64,000 nt of DNA from Elmis aenea (taxonomy: Eukaryota > Arthropoda > Insecta > Coleoptera > Elmidae). Under the pieces are notes generated by a model. It did no database searches, was not told where the DNA came from, and worked only from the letters and a program-made list of their open reading frames with translations. The position numbers were made by a program, and so were the translations under genes. Of this stretch, positions 1 to 11,680 are shown one piece after another. The first letter of the stretch is position 1; each line of letters starts with the position of its first letter. The stretch lies in NCBI GenBank assembly GCA_947652605.1, contig OX393579.1, forward strand, positions 21,969,674 through 22,033,673, given 5' to 3'.

Positions 1-530
1 ACTTACTTGATTTTTTTACACTTCTGCATTTGTAAGACTCTGTAGCCGAAAATATCAATTTTATCGTAAAATACCTTTAAGCTTTTTAATAGAGCATGAA
101 ATTCTCTACAAAATTAGTCCCATTTATTTTTGGTCTACAGGCAATGGTTTGAGAGTTATAAAGCAGTTTGTGAAAAAAAATGTAAAAAATTTACAAAATT
201 TAATTGTTTCTTAGACTTTGCAACCGCTGTATCTTTAAAACGAAAGGTTGTACAAAAAAATGGACGGCCCATTCCGGATAGCAAATTTTATGGGCTACAA
301 CTTTGGTCCAGTGAAAGTTTTGGAAAATCAAACCGATTTTCCGGAAAAGCTGAAAATAAGAAATAGAGTGTAAAAAAAAAAAAACCCGAGAAATAATATT
401 TTGTATTTGAAAATGCCATAGCATCGGCACTATTCATAATATTATGTAGTCATAATTTTTAAGGGTTACTATGAAGTATTAAATTCTTTAGAAAACCACA
501 ATTAAGGAGCTATTTAGCAAACGTAAAAAA
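1..530 (+). repeat. Left long terminal inverted repeat (truncated by window start)
   Basis: Reads as the reverse complement of 1967-2494. Divergence from the right arm begins near 490-530, where the right arm has a few extra bases (CCCCTAATCA region). The shared inner boundary is the sequence AGCAAACGTAAAAAAA. Confidence 0.9.
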
Positions 531-679
531 AATGTAAAACTGCATATAAATAAGTTACTTACATTTTTTAAAACGCCGCATCTTTTTAACGAAATGTTTA
601 TAATAGTGAAAAAGGGGGGACAAACGATAAAATGCTAAACAATGCAATTTCACTGTAAAACTACAATTTAACCATAACA

Positions 680-1772
680 TTACTTTAATAAATGTTCAAA
701 ATGGCCTCCAGCATTTTCAGTACATAATCGCACTCTTTTTAAAAGATTTTGTACTGCATTGTGTATTACGTTCCCTCTTTCATTAACATCTTGAACAGCA
801 ATTTTTATTCTATCCATTAACTCCTCCCTCGTTGCAGGTTTTATTCTATTGCCATAAACCATTGATTTCAGCGTTCCAAATAAAAAATAATCTAGTGGAC
901 TACAATCTGGTGATCTCGCTGGCCAATCGACGAAACCTCCTGTTCCTATCCATTTTCTGGGATATTTTCTGTTAAGCAAATTCCTAACTTGCTGCCAAAA
1001 TGCACAGGTGCGCCGTCGTGCTGCAGCCACATTGTTTTTCTTATCTGTAACGGAACATCCTCAAGCAATACTGGCAGTTCATTTTCCAAAAACTGAGCAT
1101 ACCCAGCAGCTGTCAATCTTTCATTTTCGGGATTTTAGGATTCTCTACTGCCCATTCATGCTCATTTTTATAATTGTTAACACCATCCCTTGTGAAATTT
1201 GCCTCATCCGTAAAGAGTATACTAGCAACAAAATTTTGAGGTTTTCTCTGGTTTCTTAGCCAGTCGGAAAATGCTAATCTTTGCTGATAATCCCCGTCGT
1301 GCAATACCTGTACCTTTTGTAAATGATAAGGGTGGTATTGATATTTATGCAAAATTTTCCATATCTAACATGTAAATTTATTATCAATTATTAAATATAT
1401 TTTTTTAAATTTTGACTTACTTTATGCTTAGAAATACCAAGCTCAGCTTGTATTCTTCTAATGCTAGTACTTGGTTCATTCTCTACTATTTCCAAGATTT
1501 CTTCCTAGTCATCGTCACCACGTTGCCCACGTTCTTTTTCAAAATTTGGAAATTTTCCAGTTTCCATCAAACATCTAGAGGTTTTTCATGTTTAATATCT
1601 TTTTAGTTAATAAATTCAAAACCAACCTATGTACATCAGAAAACACTCGATCATTTGGAACTCTTCTTTGAGGATATATCCTTTGGTATTCCCTTCTCGC
1701 TGCCAATGCACTACCATTACAAAATCCATACAAAAAATGTATATCAGCGTATTCCTGATTTGAATATAACAT
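680..1772 (-). pseudogene. Broken DUF4817/DDE transposase of the long-TIR mariner-like element
   Basis: The proposed start (1772) gives MLYSNQEYADIHFLYGF, then ALAARREYQRIYPQRRVPN, the DUF4817-type helix-turn-helix seen in arthropod Tc1/mariner-like transposases. A second DNA-binding stretch, RRIQAELGISKHK, follows, then a likely 56-nt intron (1365-1420, GTAAGT...TTAG, phase 0), then WKILHKYQYHPYHLQ. The first catalytic Asp is in ILFTDEANFTRDG (about 1207), the second in MWLQHDGAPVHF (about 1016), and the third acidic site in DWPARSPDCSPLDYFLFG. The tail is ENAGGHFEHLL and the stop is at 680. Damage: a TAG at 1504-1506, a frameshift around 1570-1620, apparent loss of about 30 codons near 1115 (the Asp-Asp spacing is only about 64 residues), and a frameshift near 1000. 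It cannot encode an active enzyme as it stands. Confidence 0.85.
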
Positions 1773-1966
1773 GTTTTGATAACAAGGTAATAACAAAACA
1801 AAATTAAACAATAATTGGCGTTATTAATAACACACAAATTAATAATATTAGCACCAGTAACACTAAAAACTTGACACTTAAGTAAAACAAATTTAGTTTC
1901 CCCGGTAGCCATCATAGCCACCTAACTAGAACTGGCTATTAAAAAAGTTTACTTAATACCTACGAT

Positions 1967-2609
1967 TTTTTTACGTTTGCTAGTTAGCTCCTTAAAAAAA
2001 TGATTAGGGGTAGTTTTCTAAAGAATTTAATACTTCATAGTAACCCTTAAAAATTATGACTATATACATAATATTATGAATAGTGCCGATGCTATGGCAT
2101 TTTCAAATACAAAATATTATTTCTCGGATTTTTTTTTTACACTCTATTCCTTATTTTCAGCTTTTCCGGAAAATCGGTTTGATTTTCCAAAACTTTCACT
2201 GGACCAAAGTTGTAGCCCATAAAATTTGCTATCCGGAATGGGCCGTCCATTTTTTTGTACAACCTTTCGTTTTAAAGATACAGCGGTTGCAAAGTCTAAG
2301 AAACAATTAAATTTTGTAAATTTTTTACATTTTTTTTCACAAACTGCTTTATAACTCTCAAACCATTGCCTGTAGACAAAAAATAAATGGGACTAATTAA
2401 TCTATTAAAAAGCTTTAAGGTATTTTACGATAAAATTGATATTTTCGGCTACAGAGTCTTACAAATGCAGAAGTGTAAAAAAATCAAGTAAGTGTTGATA
2501 TCAGCTTTGCATTTGATTTTGGGAAAAAAATTTACTTGAAATTTTTTCTTAGAAAAAGGTCCTCTATCACCACTTAAAATATTCGCGGTGATAACGGGGA
2601 CACCCTGTA
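1967..2609 (-). repeat. Right long terminal inverted repeat
   Basis: Partner of the left arm; it ends in GACACCCTGTA and is followed by TA. It is more complete than the left arm because the window begins inside the left one. Confidence 0.9.
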
Positions 2610-2709
2610 TATGTACAGCAAGAAGTTTTAGTAGTTGTGTTATTTTTGGAACCTTAAAAACATTTTGAAGATCATTTATCAATCAGTGACATACGTTTTA
2701 AGGCATTAA

Positions 2710-4417
2710 GGCTGTATGACACGGTCCTCAAAATTCAACATTAAATACTGAATTCAATACTGACAAGGTAATGACCGTTGCATACACAAAACATTAAGTT
2801 TGTTCCAACAAGCGATTTAAAACCAATCCATGTATAAATACATGAACTGGTTTATTCACATGCGTGAACTATGTACTAGAGCTGTTTTAACTTAAAGTGG
2901 ACTGTGACGCACAAACCAAAACTAGTCCAAACCGTTTATTACTGCGCCACCTAAAAATATACGTCTGTTTCAGCAACGCGATTATAACCAGTAAATTCAT
3001 TTACCGTTACTAAACGTTTTTAGAAAAGTCTAAATTTCAACCGCCATCCCCTCTCTTTGCGTATCTCGCGGTCCACTTTAAGTTAAAACTGCTGTAAACA
3101 ATGTATTGGCCAGTTTAGCCGTTGCTGGAACGCTTTTACGACTGGCCCAACTGTAAATGACGTTTGTGTTTATTGGGTTCATAGAAATAAGCGCATCGCA
3201 AGGATAAACAACTTAAAAATTCAGTACTAAAAGGAATTGGGAGAGCGATGCACGGCAACAGAGCTCACGTTAGTTATAAACAGCGCATGCGTGTAAAAAT
3301 CCCAGAAACAGAAACAGTTCGTCCCTTCGGTACATTAATTGATTTGAGAGTTGATGGAACGAATGACTGACCGTCCGGTGAACTGTCAGAGACTGTGATG
3401 AAAAGCGATATTGATACTGCGCAGAATCCTGACAGTTCGTCGCATGGTCCGTGAACTTGTTGGAACAAACCTTTAGTTATGTACGTACTCATTTAAAACC
3501 GAGAAATTGGAAACATTTCTATTTTCTTATCCTTAAGCTGCGCAGTTACAACACAACAATTTTAGACAATTTGAACAGTTATCTAGTGAACACGCTGACG
3601 GACTGTGCTCAAATATGTATCTATGCTTGTGGATTTTCCTTCAAAAGTTCATTATTAAGCATGTTTAATACGCCTTTGCCGGTTTCCCTTCTTTTGAGCA
3701 ACTTTTTGGTTCAAATTTTTACTTGGATTTTTTTAATGATTTTGTGGTAATCATCAACAAGGTTATTAAACATGTGGCTGTTTCTTGTAAAAACTTATTT
3801 CGATTCATAACTAGAGCGCACTTTAAGTGTAGTTGACGATGGACACTATTAATCTAAATACAAAAATCTATTTGTATGCTTATCAATGTAAAAATTTGGA
3901 TATAGTAAAGTAACCAACATTATGATTGAATTGACTCTAAAAAACACTTTTCATTATTATTCCATTGACTTTATAACTGCAAAAGCTATAAGTGTTTCCT
4001 GTTCATTTAGCAAATTATATAAACTAGATTGAATAAACCCTTAAAAAATTTAATTGGGATATATCCGTATTAATCCAGGCTAAAGGATTAACGCATTGTC
4101 ATCACGGCTAATAATGATGTTTAAAATTTTTTTCTGTTCATGTATGTACATCGATTTTGCGCGTTTAAACTTGGCACTTTAGTTATTTGTGTAATTTTTT
4201 TTGTATATGCAATAAGTTTAAAAAGGTGCCGCAGTTAAAGGGTTAAACTTGTCAAAGAAATGATAGTTTGCGCGTTCGCGTGTATGTTAATAAGTACTTA
4301 AACTTGGACACGTTGCATACACCTAATACAATTCTTTTCACTTTAATTCTCATACTTAAACTCGTAAGAGAACTCGTACTGAATTAAGCATTAGTTTAAG
4401 TACCGTGTCATGCAGCC
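2710..4417. mobile_element. 1.7-kb TIR DNA element, superfamily uncertain, no transposase seen
   Basis: The left end GGCTGTATGACACGGT matches the reverse complement of the right end, GGCTGCATGACACGGT, at 15 of 16 positions. The five flanking bases are ATTAA on the left (2705-2709) and TTTAA on the right (4418-4422), a possible degenerate 5-bp duplication. GCATACAC near each end also recurs in inverted orientation (about 2779 and 4310). Internally, GTTTGTTCCAACAAG (2808) recurs inverted at 3456, so a second foldback lies within. The frames at 3274-3492 and 3451-3750 show no recognisable domain. It resembles PIF/Harbinger-type GGC termini, but the flank lengths do not fit a clean 3-bp duplication. 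Confidence 0.65.
2881..3092. mobile_element. Nested ~210-bp MITE inside the 2710-4417 element
   Basis: The terminal inverted repeats are 22 bp and match except for two positions near the outer end. The shared core TTTTAACTTAAAGTGGAC begins at 2885 and is inverted at 3071. The interior is too short to code. No convincing target duplication is visible. Confidence 0.55.
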
Positions 4418-4861
4418 TTTAAAGAAATTAAACCGCTTATATACTAGGAAAATGTTCTACATTAATGAGATAATCAATTTTTATAATCGTTGCTAGTTGT
4501 AAATAAACTGGGAACAACAGTGATTTTTCAATATACCTCCATAGTTTTCTTAATTTTTTAACAGTGCTATACCGGGTGTAACTGAGTTCTGGTACACCCC
4601 CTTTTTTCTTTAGTTTTGATTTTAAATAATTGAAGTTTTAGACAGACCTATGATAAGTGTAAAAAACCGGATTATTTGAACATATGCACACTATTATTTC
4701 ACTTCCGGTTTCGCCGGATATAACACTAACGTGTTATTTCAAATGAACATTCTGTATATTTTTACATTTTCGGAAAGGGGAAACAATTTTTGATACAACA
4801 ACACCGTTTTGGCTAATTTTTATAATCTCAAATAATTTTTGGACCAACATTGATGTTTTTA

Positions 4862-6500
4862 TTAACACGTTAAGCGCCATTTGTATCCATATGGATACAA
4901 ATCATCTTGGCCCAATGTGCCACCTGTATCCATTTGGATACAACAGCCTACATTTAGATTCGGCTGCCTGTATTCTTAAACATACATGTATTACATATAA
5001 CCAGGGTTGAGCAGATTTAAATCAATTGATTTAAATCACGATTTAAATCATGATTTAAATCAAGTGATTTTTTTTTTAAATCATTGATTTAAATCAAGTG
5101 ATTCTTAAAAAAAATCATCAATTTAAATCACAGATTATATGAGTACAATATAATATTAATTTATAATAAAACAAAATTGTATTACTATTAGTAATTAAAT
5201 ACACGAAATGGTGAATAAACCATATCAATTTGCTCTTGTAAAGTAATATTCATTGTGGAAATGCAATAATTCAAAATATAAATGACAAGTTTTTGACGTT
5301 AGCGTAGTGAACAGTCAGTTTTTTCAATTTCCACGGCACTCTATTGCTTCAATAACGATTTGAAAAAAAATGTCGAATATCTCGAAAAGTATGAGTTTTG
5401 GGTATAGGACATACTTAACAAAATATGAAGCTCTTTTAAAGACGAATTCGATGACATAAAAAAATACAGGGGTTTGCATTTGAAAAAATCGAGTTACGAG
5501 CTTTTGAAAATCATGGAAGTTGCCACCTATTTATAAACACCCCTGTATGTGTGATTCAATTTTTTTCATATCGAGCGAACAGAGAAATGCATGTCCATAC
5601 CAAATTACAACTCTGTATTTCAAAATAACTTCAGGAGAATTTTTTAAATAAAGACTTAAAACATTGAATAATTTAGAAAATATTTTTTTTTATAACGCCG
5701 TATAAAAACTTGTAGTATTTTATATTGATGCAAAGCTAAAATTAAGGCGATCAAAAATAATAAATAAAAAATTGGGTGTTGTATTTGAAATATAAAAGTT
5801 GCTATTAGTTCCAGAGAGGTGACTCACCCTCTATATTTAAAAATATTTTTATTGTGTTGTTTAGAAAAAACTGTATAAAATAGCATTTGAATCAACTTCA
5901 TATCTCAAGCCATTTAGACACAATCGACCGATCCCGCACTAATGACTCACCCTGTATATAATTAATTAAACCTCACCATTTAGCACTGATTTTTTCAAAA
6001 TTCTTAATCATTATATTTAATTTTTCATTTTGACAAAAATTCACCAATGAATTATATATATTGGTCATTAAATATATTAGCACAAAACAGAAATAGCATG
6101 TGAATATGTCACTAAATTCGATAATATGGTACATTTGATTTAAATCAAAAAAATCTGATTTAAATCAAATAAATCGATTTTTTTGACTTTTTTAAAAAAA
6201 TCATGATTTTTATCCACCCTGCATATAACTATACCAGAAAAGGTTTAAGGATGGCCCGCTGGAACTGAAAACCTTGGTGGTCACGATTTTTTTACCCACA
6301 TTGATATTAATAAAAAAAAAAAAGTTTTGATACAAATTTATCACCCAAAAAAAAATTTAAAAACTGGTTAAAATGTTATTATTTTGTTGTGAAATTTTTT
6401 TATATTACTTAAGGGCAATTTAGAAACGTTAATTTAGAAAAAAAAATGGTGGCCAGAAAAACCTACTTTTTTTTTAACATGGTGGCGCTTAACGTGTTAA
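4862..6500. mobile_element. piggyBac-like MITE (TTAA target), split by a nested hAT element
   Basis: An 18-bp sequence, TTAACACGTTAAGCGCCA (4862-4879), is repeated exactly in inverted orientation at 6483-6500. TTAA at both outer edges is the signature target of the piggyBac superfamily. Just inside the left terminus is a perfect 24-bp palindrome (4879-4902, centred on CATATG), followed by a second, imperfect copy of the same GTATCCA...TGGATAC pattern at 4926-4943. Most of the interior is a hAT element (5002-6221). Without that insert and its duplicated target, about 400 bp would remain. No transposase is present, so it is non-autonomous. Confidence 0.85.
5002..6221. mobile_element. hAT-like element with ATTTAAATC repeats; TSD CATATAAC
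   Basis: The 8-bp target duplication CATATAAC is exact (4994-5001 and 6222-6229), diagnostic of hAT-type insertion. The termini are CAGGGTTGAGCA on the left and, reverse-complemented, CAGGGTGGATAA on the right. Both ends carry subterminal runs of the palindromic unit GATTTAAATC (5015-5140 and 6130-6200). The interior shows no transposase and contains apparent mariner-type CACCCTGTA ends (for example at 5956) and a small TACAGGGG...CCCCTGTA pair (5465-5547). It may therefore itself be a host for small insertions. Confidence 0.88.
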
Positions 6501-6506
6501 GTGTAG

Positions 6507-6908
6507 CAGGGCCGGATATAAGGGTGTGCAGAGTGTGCACCGCACACGGCCTCGCGTCTAGACCGGCTCCGCGCTAGTAGGGTTTGCGGGGTCTTGTGCG
6601 AAAATAAAAATGAGGCTGTAGGGGAAAGTACCCATGAATGGGACAGTCCTTGGATTCTTCTCTATCTTAAATATTAACCGAGATACCCATGCAATCCCAT
6701 CGAATTTGGACCACCCTGTACACCCAAGCACACGGCAGGCCGACCCCGCCATGTAGTTCTTGGTATGGACAAAATGAGGGCGAGGTGAATTTTTTTTTAG
6801 GAGGTCAACAGCTTGTATTTTCAGTTTTTCAGTAACATTTTTAATATTTTGCTTTAACTCGGCCCTTTATCAAAATATCCGGCCCCGCAAACCCTAGGAC
6901 CGGCTTTA
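6507..6908. mobile_element. hAT-like non-autonomous element; TSD AAGTGTAG
   Basis: AAGTGTAG flanks it exactly (6499-6506 and 6909-6916). The left end reads CAGGGCCGG; the right end is weaker (reverse complement TAAAGCCGG). Inside, TAGGGTTTGCGGGG (about 6577) is repeated inverted as CCCCGCAAACCCTA (about 6884). The insertion site overlaps the TTAA edge of the neighbouring piggyBac-like element, so this element landed precisely on that junction. It contains a mariner-type MITE end (6640-6724). An open frame at 6558-6752 has no recognisable product. Confidence 0.75.
6640..6724. repeat. Solo end of the palindromic CAGGGTGGTCC MITE family
   Basis: The last ~60 bases match the right end of the complete MITE at 18386-18844: both read CAATCCCATCGAATTTGG or TAATCCCATCGAATTTGG, then ACCACCCTGTA. 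The other end is not found nearby, so this is a truncated copy, either carried in or inserted inside the hAT element 6507-6908. Confidence 0.7.
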
Positions 6909-6916
6909 AAGTGTAG

Positions 6917-9030
6917 ATCTAAGAGTACCAATAACTTATATTTGCGTTGGAGGGCTTAAAATATTGTATTTGTGGCTTATTACAGTGAATAATGAAATAT
7001 GTCTAACAATTTAACTATGCCTTTGATAACAATTATCTATAAATTAAATATGTTTTCCAATTATACCCATAATCTACCATAATGCTCTTCCTGAGATAAC
7101 TCACAGGTTCTTGCAAACTCTCAAAAGTTTGAAAAGCTTGAAGCACTTTAACGGCGTCTGAAGGTACGCGAACATTTTCTTATACAGAAACTACTGCCGT
7201 TAATCTTTCACTTACTATTTATTGATTAAACTTTACGAATAATAAATCTACCAAGTTTCAAACTGTTGCTAACTGTACTTTACTGTACTTTTACTGTTTA
7301 TTTAGGAGTACTCACTTTATAGCTATGACCAAGCTGTGTTACAAGGCATATATTACAATCGATATTAAATTGTTTACCTTAATGAAATTTTTTAACGCTT
7401 CTGACTACTAAGTAACCGCTAATTTTTATTTTTGTTCATGTAGTTGACCGATATGTGCTAGTAATTTCCAGTTTTAACCGCCATTTTTACTTGTTAATGC
7501 GTGTAAGGTGTTTTAAACTGGTAATTTGTTACGTCACAATAGTAAGCAAACTATATTTATTGGTTGACATGTTTTTATAATAAAAACACAAAAGAATGTT
7601 TAAAGTTTCAGACAATTTAGATAATTTAAAAAACGCTTACGTGTAGCAAAATGTATTTTTCGTATTTTCTAATCATTATTTTTACTGTGTGCTCATCAAA
7701 TTCGTTACTACTAGAGCATTTGCAGATAATTTAGCTAATGGTAACGGTAGAGCATCGATTGGTTTTTTAATTAAAAAGATCAAAATGTAAACTTGCCTTT
7801 TTGCAATTAAGCGTTCTTAATTATCTTAATTTAATCAAATTTTGTGTTAACCAAGGCAAAATTTTAGCCCTAATTAAAAGCAAACACTAGTAGACGCTTA
7901 AAAAAAATCGTAAAATACCTCTCGATAAAAAAATTAAATCGTCGTCATGGTAAAATGAAAAGTATGAAGTTTTACATCAATTTTTTAAATCTCATGTTTA
8001 TTTTTCTGCTTGTCTTTTTATTTACGCATCCCCGGCTAGCTTAGTAATTTTTTTAAAAGCTTTCACCCTAATAATTACTTATTTGTTATAAAGGTCTCCT
8101 AAGACTGCCAAATCAAAGGATTTTCCTAAAGGCAAAGCTTTTTACTTTAAAATGAAATTGCGATTCGATTTATTTTCGTATAGCGTTCTTACTCCGTATA
8201 ATAAAGTTAGGCCTTTTGAGAGTCTGTCAAAAGTGTAATCCATTCAACATTTGAGAATTAAACTTTAGGTATCTTCGTCAACTTTTGCGCAAGTAATTAA
8301 TTTGCAGTTAAGTAGAACAAGATGTTATTTTGTAGAAAAATTAATTGAATTAAATTGAAAGTAATAAATTAAATTAAAAAGTTTTTACAAGATAAGCCAA
8401 ACAGTTAAAAATTGTGTAAATACTTAATTTTTTGAAAATTTGTTTGATTTTGTTCTTTAAAATAAGAATTGATGCATTAGGACAAACAATGTAAACTTCA
8501 ATATCTGTGAGGAAATATTGTCGCTGCACCACTTTCGGTTTTTCGCTAATCATGCTGAAAAGTTTTTAATTAAATTGTTATAAATTTGTACCTAAACTGA
8601 TAGAGCTTATTAATTAATCAACCAGCTATTCTACTTGATTCTACTACATAGAAAACATTAATAACAAAGTACAAACCGTAACATGCTATGGTTGCTATGG
8701 AAACAGTCTACCATCAAACGTTGTTTATTATAGTAATTACATACATTGCGCAAACATTTCGAACTAATTTTGCGATTCGACTATGCTGCATTTATCAATT
8801 AATAACATGACTGTGATTTTTTATTTCGATATCAAAATTGGCAAAATAATTATGTTTAGCAGTTTTTTAATCTAAAATCTCACTACACCACTGGATTCGG
8901 AATGCCCTTTAATGGGTTTGTACCAAATTTCATTTCATGAAAAAATATTTATTATTAAGAGATTAACTGTATAATAAAAGTACCGAGCGTATGACAAAAA
9001 AAAATATAGATGCGATCTTATTACTTAAAT
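6917..9030. other. No gene or element recognised
   Basis: AT-rich sequence with only short open frames on either strand. No splice-bounded coding stretch, RNA gene or inverted repeat could be supported. Confidence 0.6.
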
Positions 9031-9230
9031 CAGGGTTGTCCCTATTCCTGTCCAACTACGGCCCGCGGACCACATCGGGCCTGCGAAAGAACTTTTGTTG
9101 CCGCCAAACATCTTACAAAAATTATCTAACCAAATTTTTGAACGCCACAAAACTGTGGCTCTTATCCAGTGTTTTTCAACGTGTGCCGTGAGCATCCTTC
9201 AGGGGTGCCGCAAAAAATAAAATGATAAAT
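9031..9230. repeat. Degraded hAT-like termini
   Basis: CAGGGTTGTCC (9031), then CTGTCCAACTACGGCCCGCG (about 9048), and, at 9160, CAGTGTTTTTCAACGTGTGC followed by a GGGTGCCGC motif, all resemble hAT-type ends. They do not pair into one element with a clean target duplication, so they are called as remnants. The frame 8991-9191 runs across them and is not a gene. 9230-9585 contains nothing further that I recognise. Confidence 0.45.
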
Positions 9231-9585
9231 AAATACACTTTTACGTTTGCCCAAGTTACATAAGATAATGCCATTCTTTTTAGTAAAGCAGTCAGTATTC
9301 TGTGATTATTTGAGCGACTACATTTGGTGTTGAAAATAATCTATTTCGTCTGTTTTATATACACAGCTTAATTCACTAAATATTTTAACATATCATGATC
9401 AAACAAAAATTCGCTTTCTTCTTCAAATAAGTTATATTTAAAAAAGTATTAGGTATCTGAAAAAGATTTGTAAATAAAAATAAATTAGAAACGGTTTTTT
9501 TTTTACAGAAAAAACAAATTTAAAATTAACAGTTTAATAACCGAAACTTTGCACTTACTAGAAACAAAAATTGTACATTATTTTC

Positions 9586-10012
9586 CAGGGGTTTGGAGCG
9601 GAGCTCGGAGCTGGAACACGGAGCAGTGGAGCAATGGGTTTTTGCCCGGAGCAGGAGCGGAGCCCGGAGCAAATAATTTTGATTGCTCCACTGCTCCAGT
9701 TTATTATGTAAAATTTAAAAAAAAAACACTTTTTTTCCTTTTTTTTCAACGTTTGAAGATCAATAATCTGTTTTTTCAAACATTTATTTAACTTCACTCG
9801 TTTGTTAGAGCCACATATTGTTATTTTTGACCAACTTCTACATATCCGATAAAATTAAAACTTTATTTTTAAAAACAATTTTTTTTTAAATCAAAAACTT
9901 TTTTTAAATGTTAACAATATTTGGAGCATGGAGCGGAGCTGGAGCAGCCATTTTGTTGCCGGAGCGGAGCTGGAGCGGAGCAATTAAAAAATTGGACTGC
10001 TCCAAACCCTTG
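9586..10012 (+). mobile_element. GGAGC-repeat hAT-type element, copy 1; TSD TTATTTTC
   Basis: It begins CAGGGGTTTGGAGC and ends GCTCCAAACCCTTG, imperfect inverted repeats. TTATTTTC occurs exactly on both sides (9578-9585, 10013-10020). Both ends are built of repeated GGAGC/GGAGCGGAGCT units, with an AT-rich middle (about 9700-9920) containing ACATTTATTTAACTTCACT. It carries no transposase and is non-autonomous. The open frames through the repeat (for example 9549-9791) are by-products of the GGAGC units. Confidence 0.92.
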
Positions 10013-10160
10013 TTATTTTCCATTCCTTGAAATTAAAAAAAATAATATTTTGGGATTTGAAATTCATTGGCAACAAGAAATAGTGCTACGTTTGAATCAA
10101 ATCTGCAAGAGGAAGTAAATTGCTGAAATTTGCAACGACCAATCGTTTTGGTAAAAATAT

Positions 10161-10360
10161 CAGTAGCGTAGACAGGATGCATCATCCATGGGGGAGGTTA
10201 ATTTAAGCAAAAAAAGAAGGCGACCTTTTTTTTTAGGTCAACAGTCTCTTTTTTTTAAGTTTTTATAGCACAAAATTTACAGCTCTCCAACCCTATATCG
10301 ATTTATTGCGACCCTATGTAGGATTCTGACCCCTCTAACCCCCTCGTGCCTACGCAACTG
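10161..10360. mobile_element. 200-bp hAT MITE; TSD AAAAATAT
   Basis: CAGTAGCGTAGACAGG at the left and, inverted, CAGTTGCGTAGGCACG at the right form the termini. AAAAATAT duplicates exactly at 10153-10160 and 10361-10368. The interior shares the CTTTTTTTTTAGGTCAACAG motif style with the hAT element at 6507-6908, so the two may be related. Confidence 0.88.
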
Positions 10361-10479
10361 AAAAATATTATTAGCAAATTTACGATTTAAATAAAAATTA
10401 CTAACAAGGAGTTTTAGAAAAAGCTATCGGAATATTGTTACTATTTTTAGCTTTAGTCACCCGAATGATATGAATCAAA

Positions 10480-10790
10480 TTAGTAGGTACACGTTAAGGT
10501 GCATCAATAACTAGCGCGCCGAACGTTCGCGAACGTTTGGACATATGCACGCGAATATACACAGTTATAAGCCTCATTCCCATTAGTCAAGTTACTTAAA
10601 TTCAAGTCGCTTAAAAATTCAAGTAATAGCACTTTACTAATGTAAACCTGATGTTTAGTTGACGTGAAGCTGACTTTTAAGTTTCTTTAAAGTTTCAAGT
10701 AGTTACGTTCGAAAAGCGCAAACTGCAAGGTTCGCGAACATAGTGCGCGTTTGTTGCATTTAGGCGCTGTAGATGTGGATCCATCAAACG
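10480..10790. repeat. Imperfect inverted repeat around GTTCGCGAAC
   Basis: The left side carries GTGCATCAATAACTAGCGCG then CGTTCGCGAACG; the right side carries GTTCGCGAAC, then GTGCGCGTTTGTTGCATTTA. They align as diverged terminal inverted repeats about 40 bp long. The interior repeats CAAGT-type words. It is probably an old MITE. No target duplication was found. Confidence 0.4.
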
Positions 10791-10799
10791 TCAGCATAT

Positions 10800-11680
10800 T
10801 CATTACTCAACGACCAACAGAAAAAATCAACGCGCGATCTTTAATATCATACGTATTTATTCGTTGTGTGTGCTACAAATTTTAATATTGCATGCTACTG
10901 ACATTGGTTCTCCTTTCAATATCCTTTTTAAAGCAATTTTATAACTAACAGTTTCAATTATATCCATTTTTATATACAACTTTCTTGAGCTCCTCACACA
11001 ATGTAATAACAATTTATTGTTCTATTACGTATCTTGATATCTCGATTTACCTCAATTCTAAAACAAACTTTCGTAAAGTACGTACAAAGCTATTTTGTAA
11101 GTAAGCAGTTTACATATAATTATAGCGCTGTATGATATTTACATATAACCGGCCTCTAACCAACCTACGTAGTAACGAGCTAAGATAAGCCGAAGCTAAT
11201 AATAACTGCATTCTTGATATCACCGCCCATGCAAGCCACCATTCAAAGTGGGAGTTACATATAAGGAATTTGAACTGGCCATGAAATATGCAATACTCAA
11301 ACAAAACATTTTTTGTTTTAGCAATAGTGCAGCGAGCTAAATCTGAAGTCTCATATCAACGATACGAGATTAAAATTTTTAAAAATTTCTAGTCGGTATC
11401 ACAATTTTGTTTACAGTAAACATTTAGCTAATAACTGTTGCAAAAGATAAAGAACGATTGAGTTACAATTGATTGTTATATCAAATAAGCTTTTTATTAA
11501 AATGCTTAGAATCGAAAAGCGTTCTTCGTAAAAAAAAAAAACTCCCTTGAGAAATCTTACGGCAAATAGTACAATCTATTTTTTATTGTTTGCTTTGTGT
11601 TGATGTAAAAGTTAGCTTTTATCTAGTAGCTTTGCTATTAAATTTTTCTTGTAAAATAATAATTTTTCTTTTTCTTACAG
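10800..11680. other. No gene recognised upstream of the splice-like site
   Basis: AT-rich. The minus-strand frame at 11110-11304 has no recognisable motif. The last ~25 bases form the pyrimidine tract of the site described at 11681. Confidence 0.5.

Larger units (their letters stand above)
1..2609 (-). mobile_element. Tc1/mariner-like DNA transposon with very long TIRs (left end outside window)
   Basis: The first ~530 bases are the reverse complement of about 1967-2494 with only small differences, so the element has unusually long terminal inverted repeats. The right arm continues about 115 bases further and stops at CACCCTGTA, followed by TA (2610-2611), the usual mariner terminus and target. 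The matching left end must therefore lie about 115 bases before this window. Between the arms is a degraded transposase gene on the minus strand (680-1772). The arms themselves contain a mirrored pair of ~75-codon open frames (200-430 minus, 2083-2310 plus), which exist only because the arms are copies of each other and are not genes. The near-identity of the arms suggests fairly recent activity, although the transposase is dead. Confidence 0.9.
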
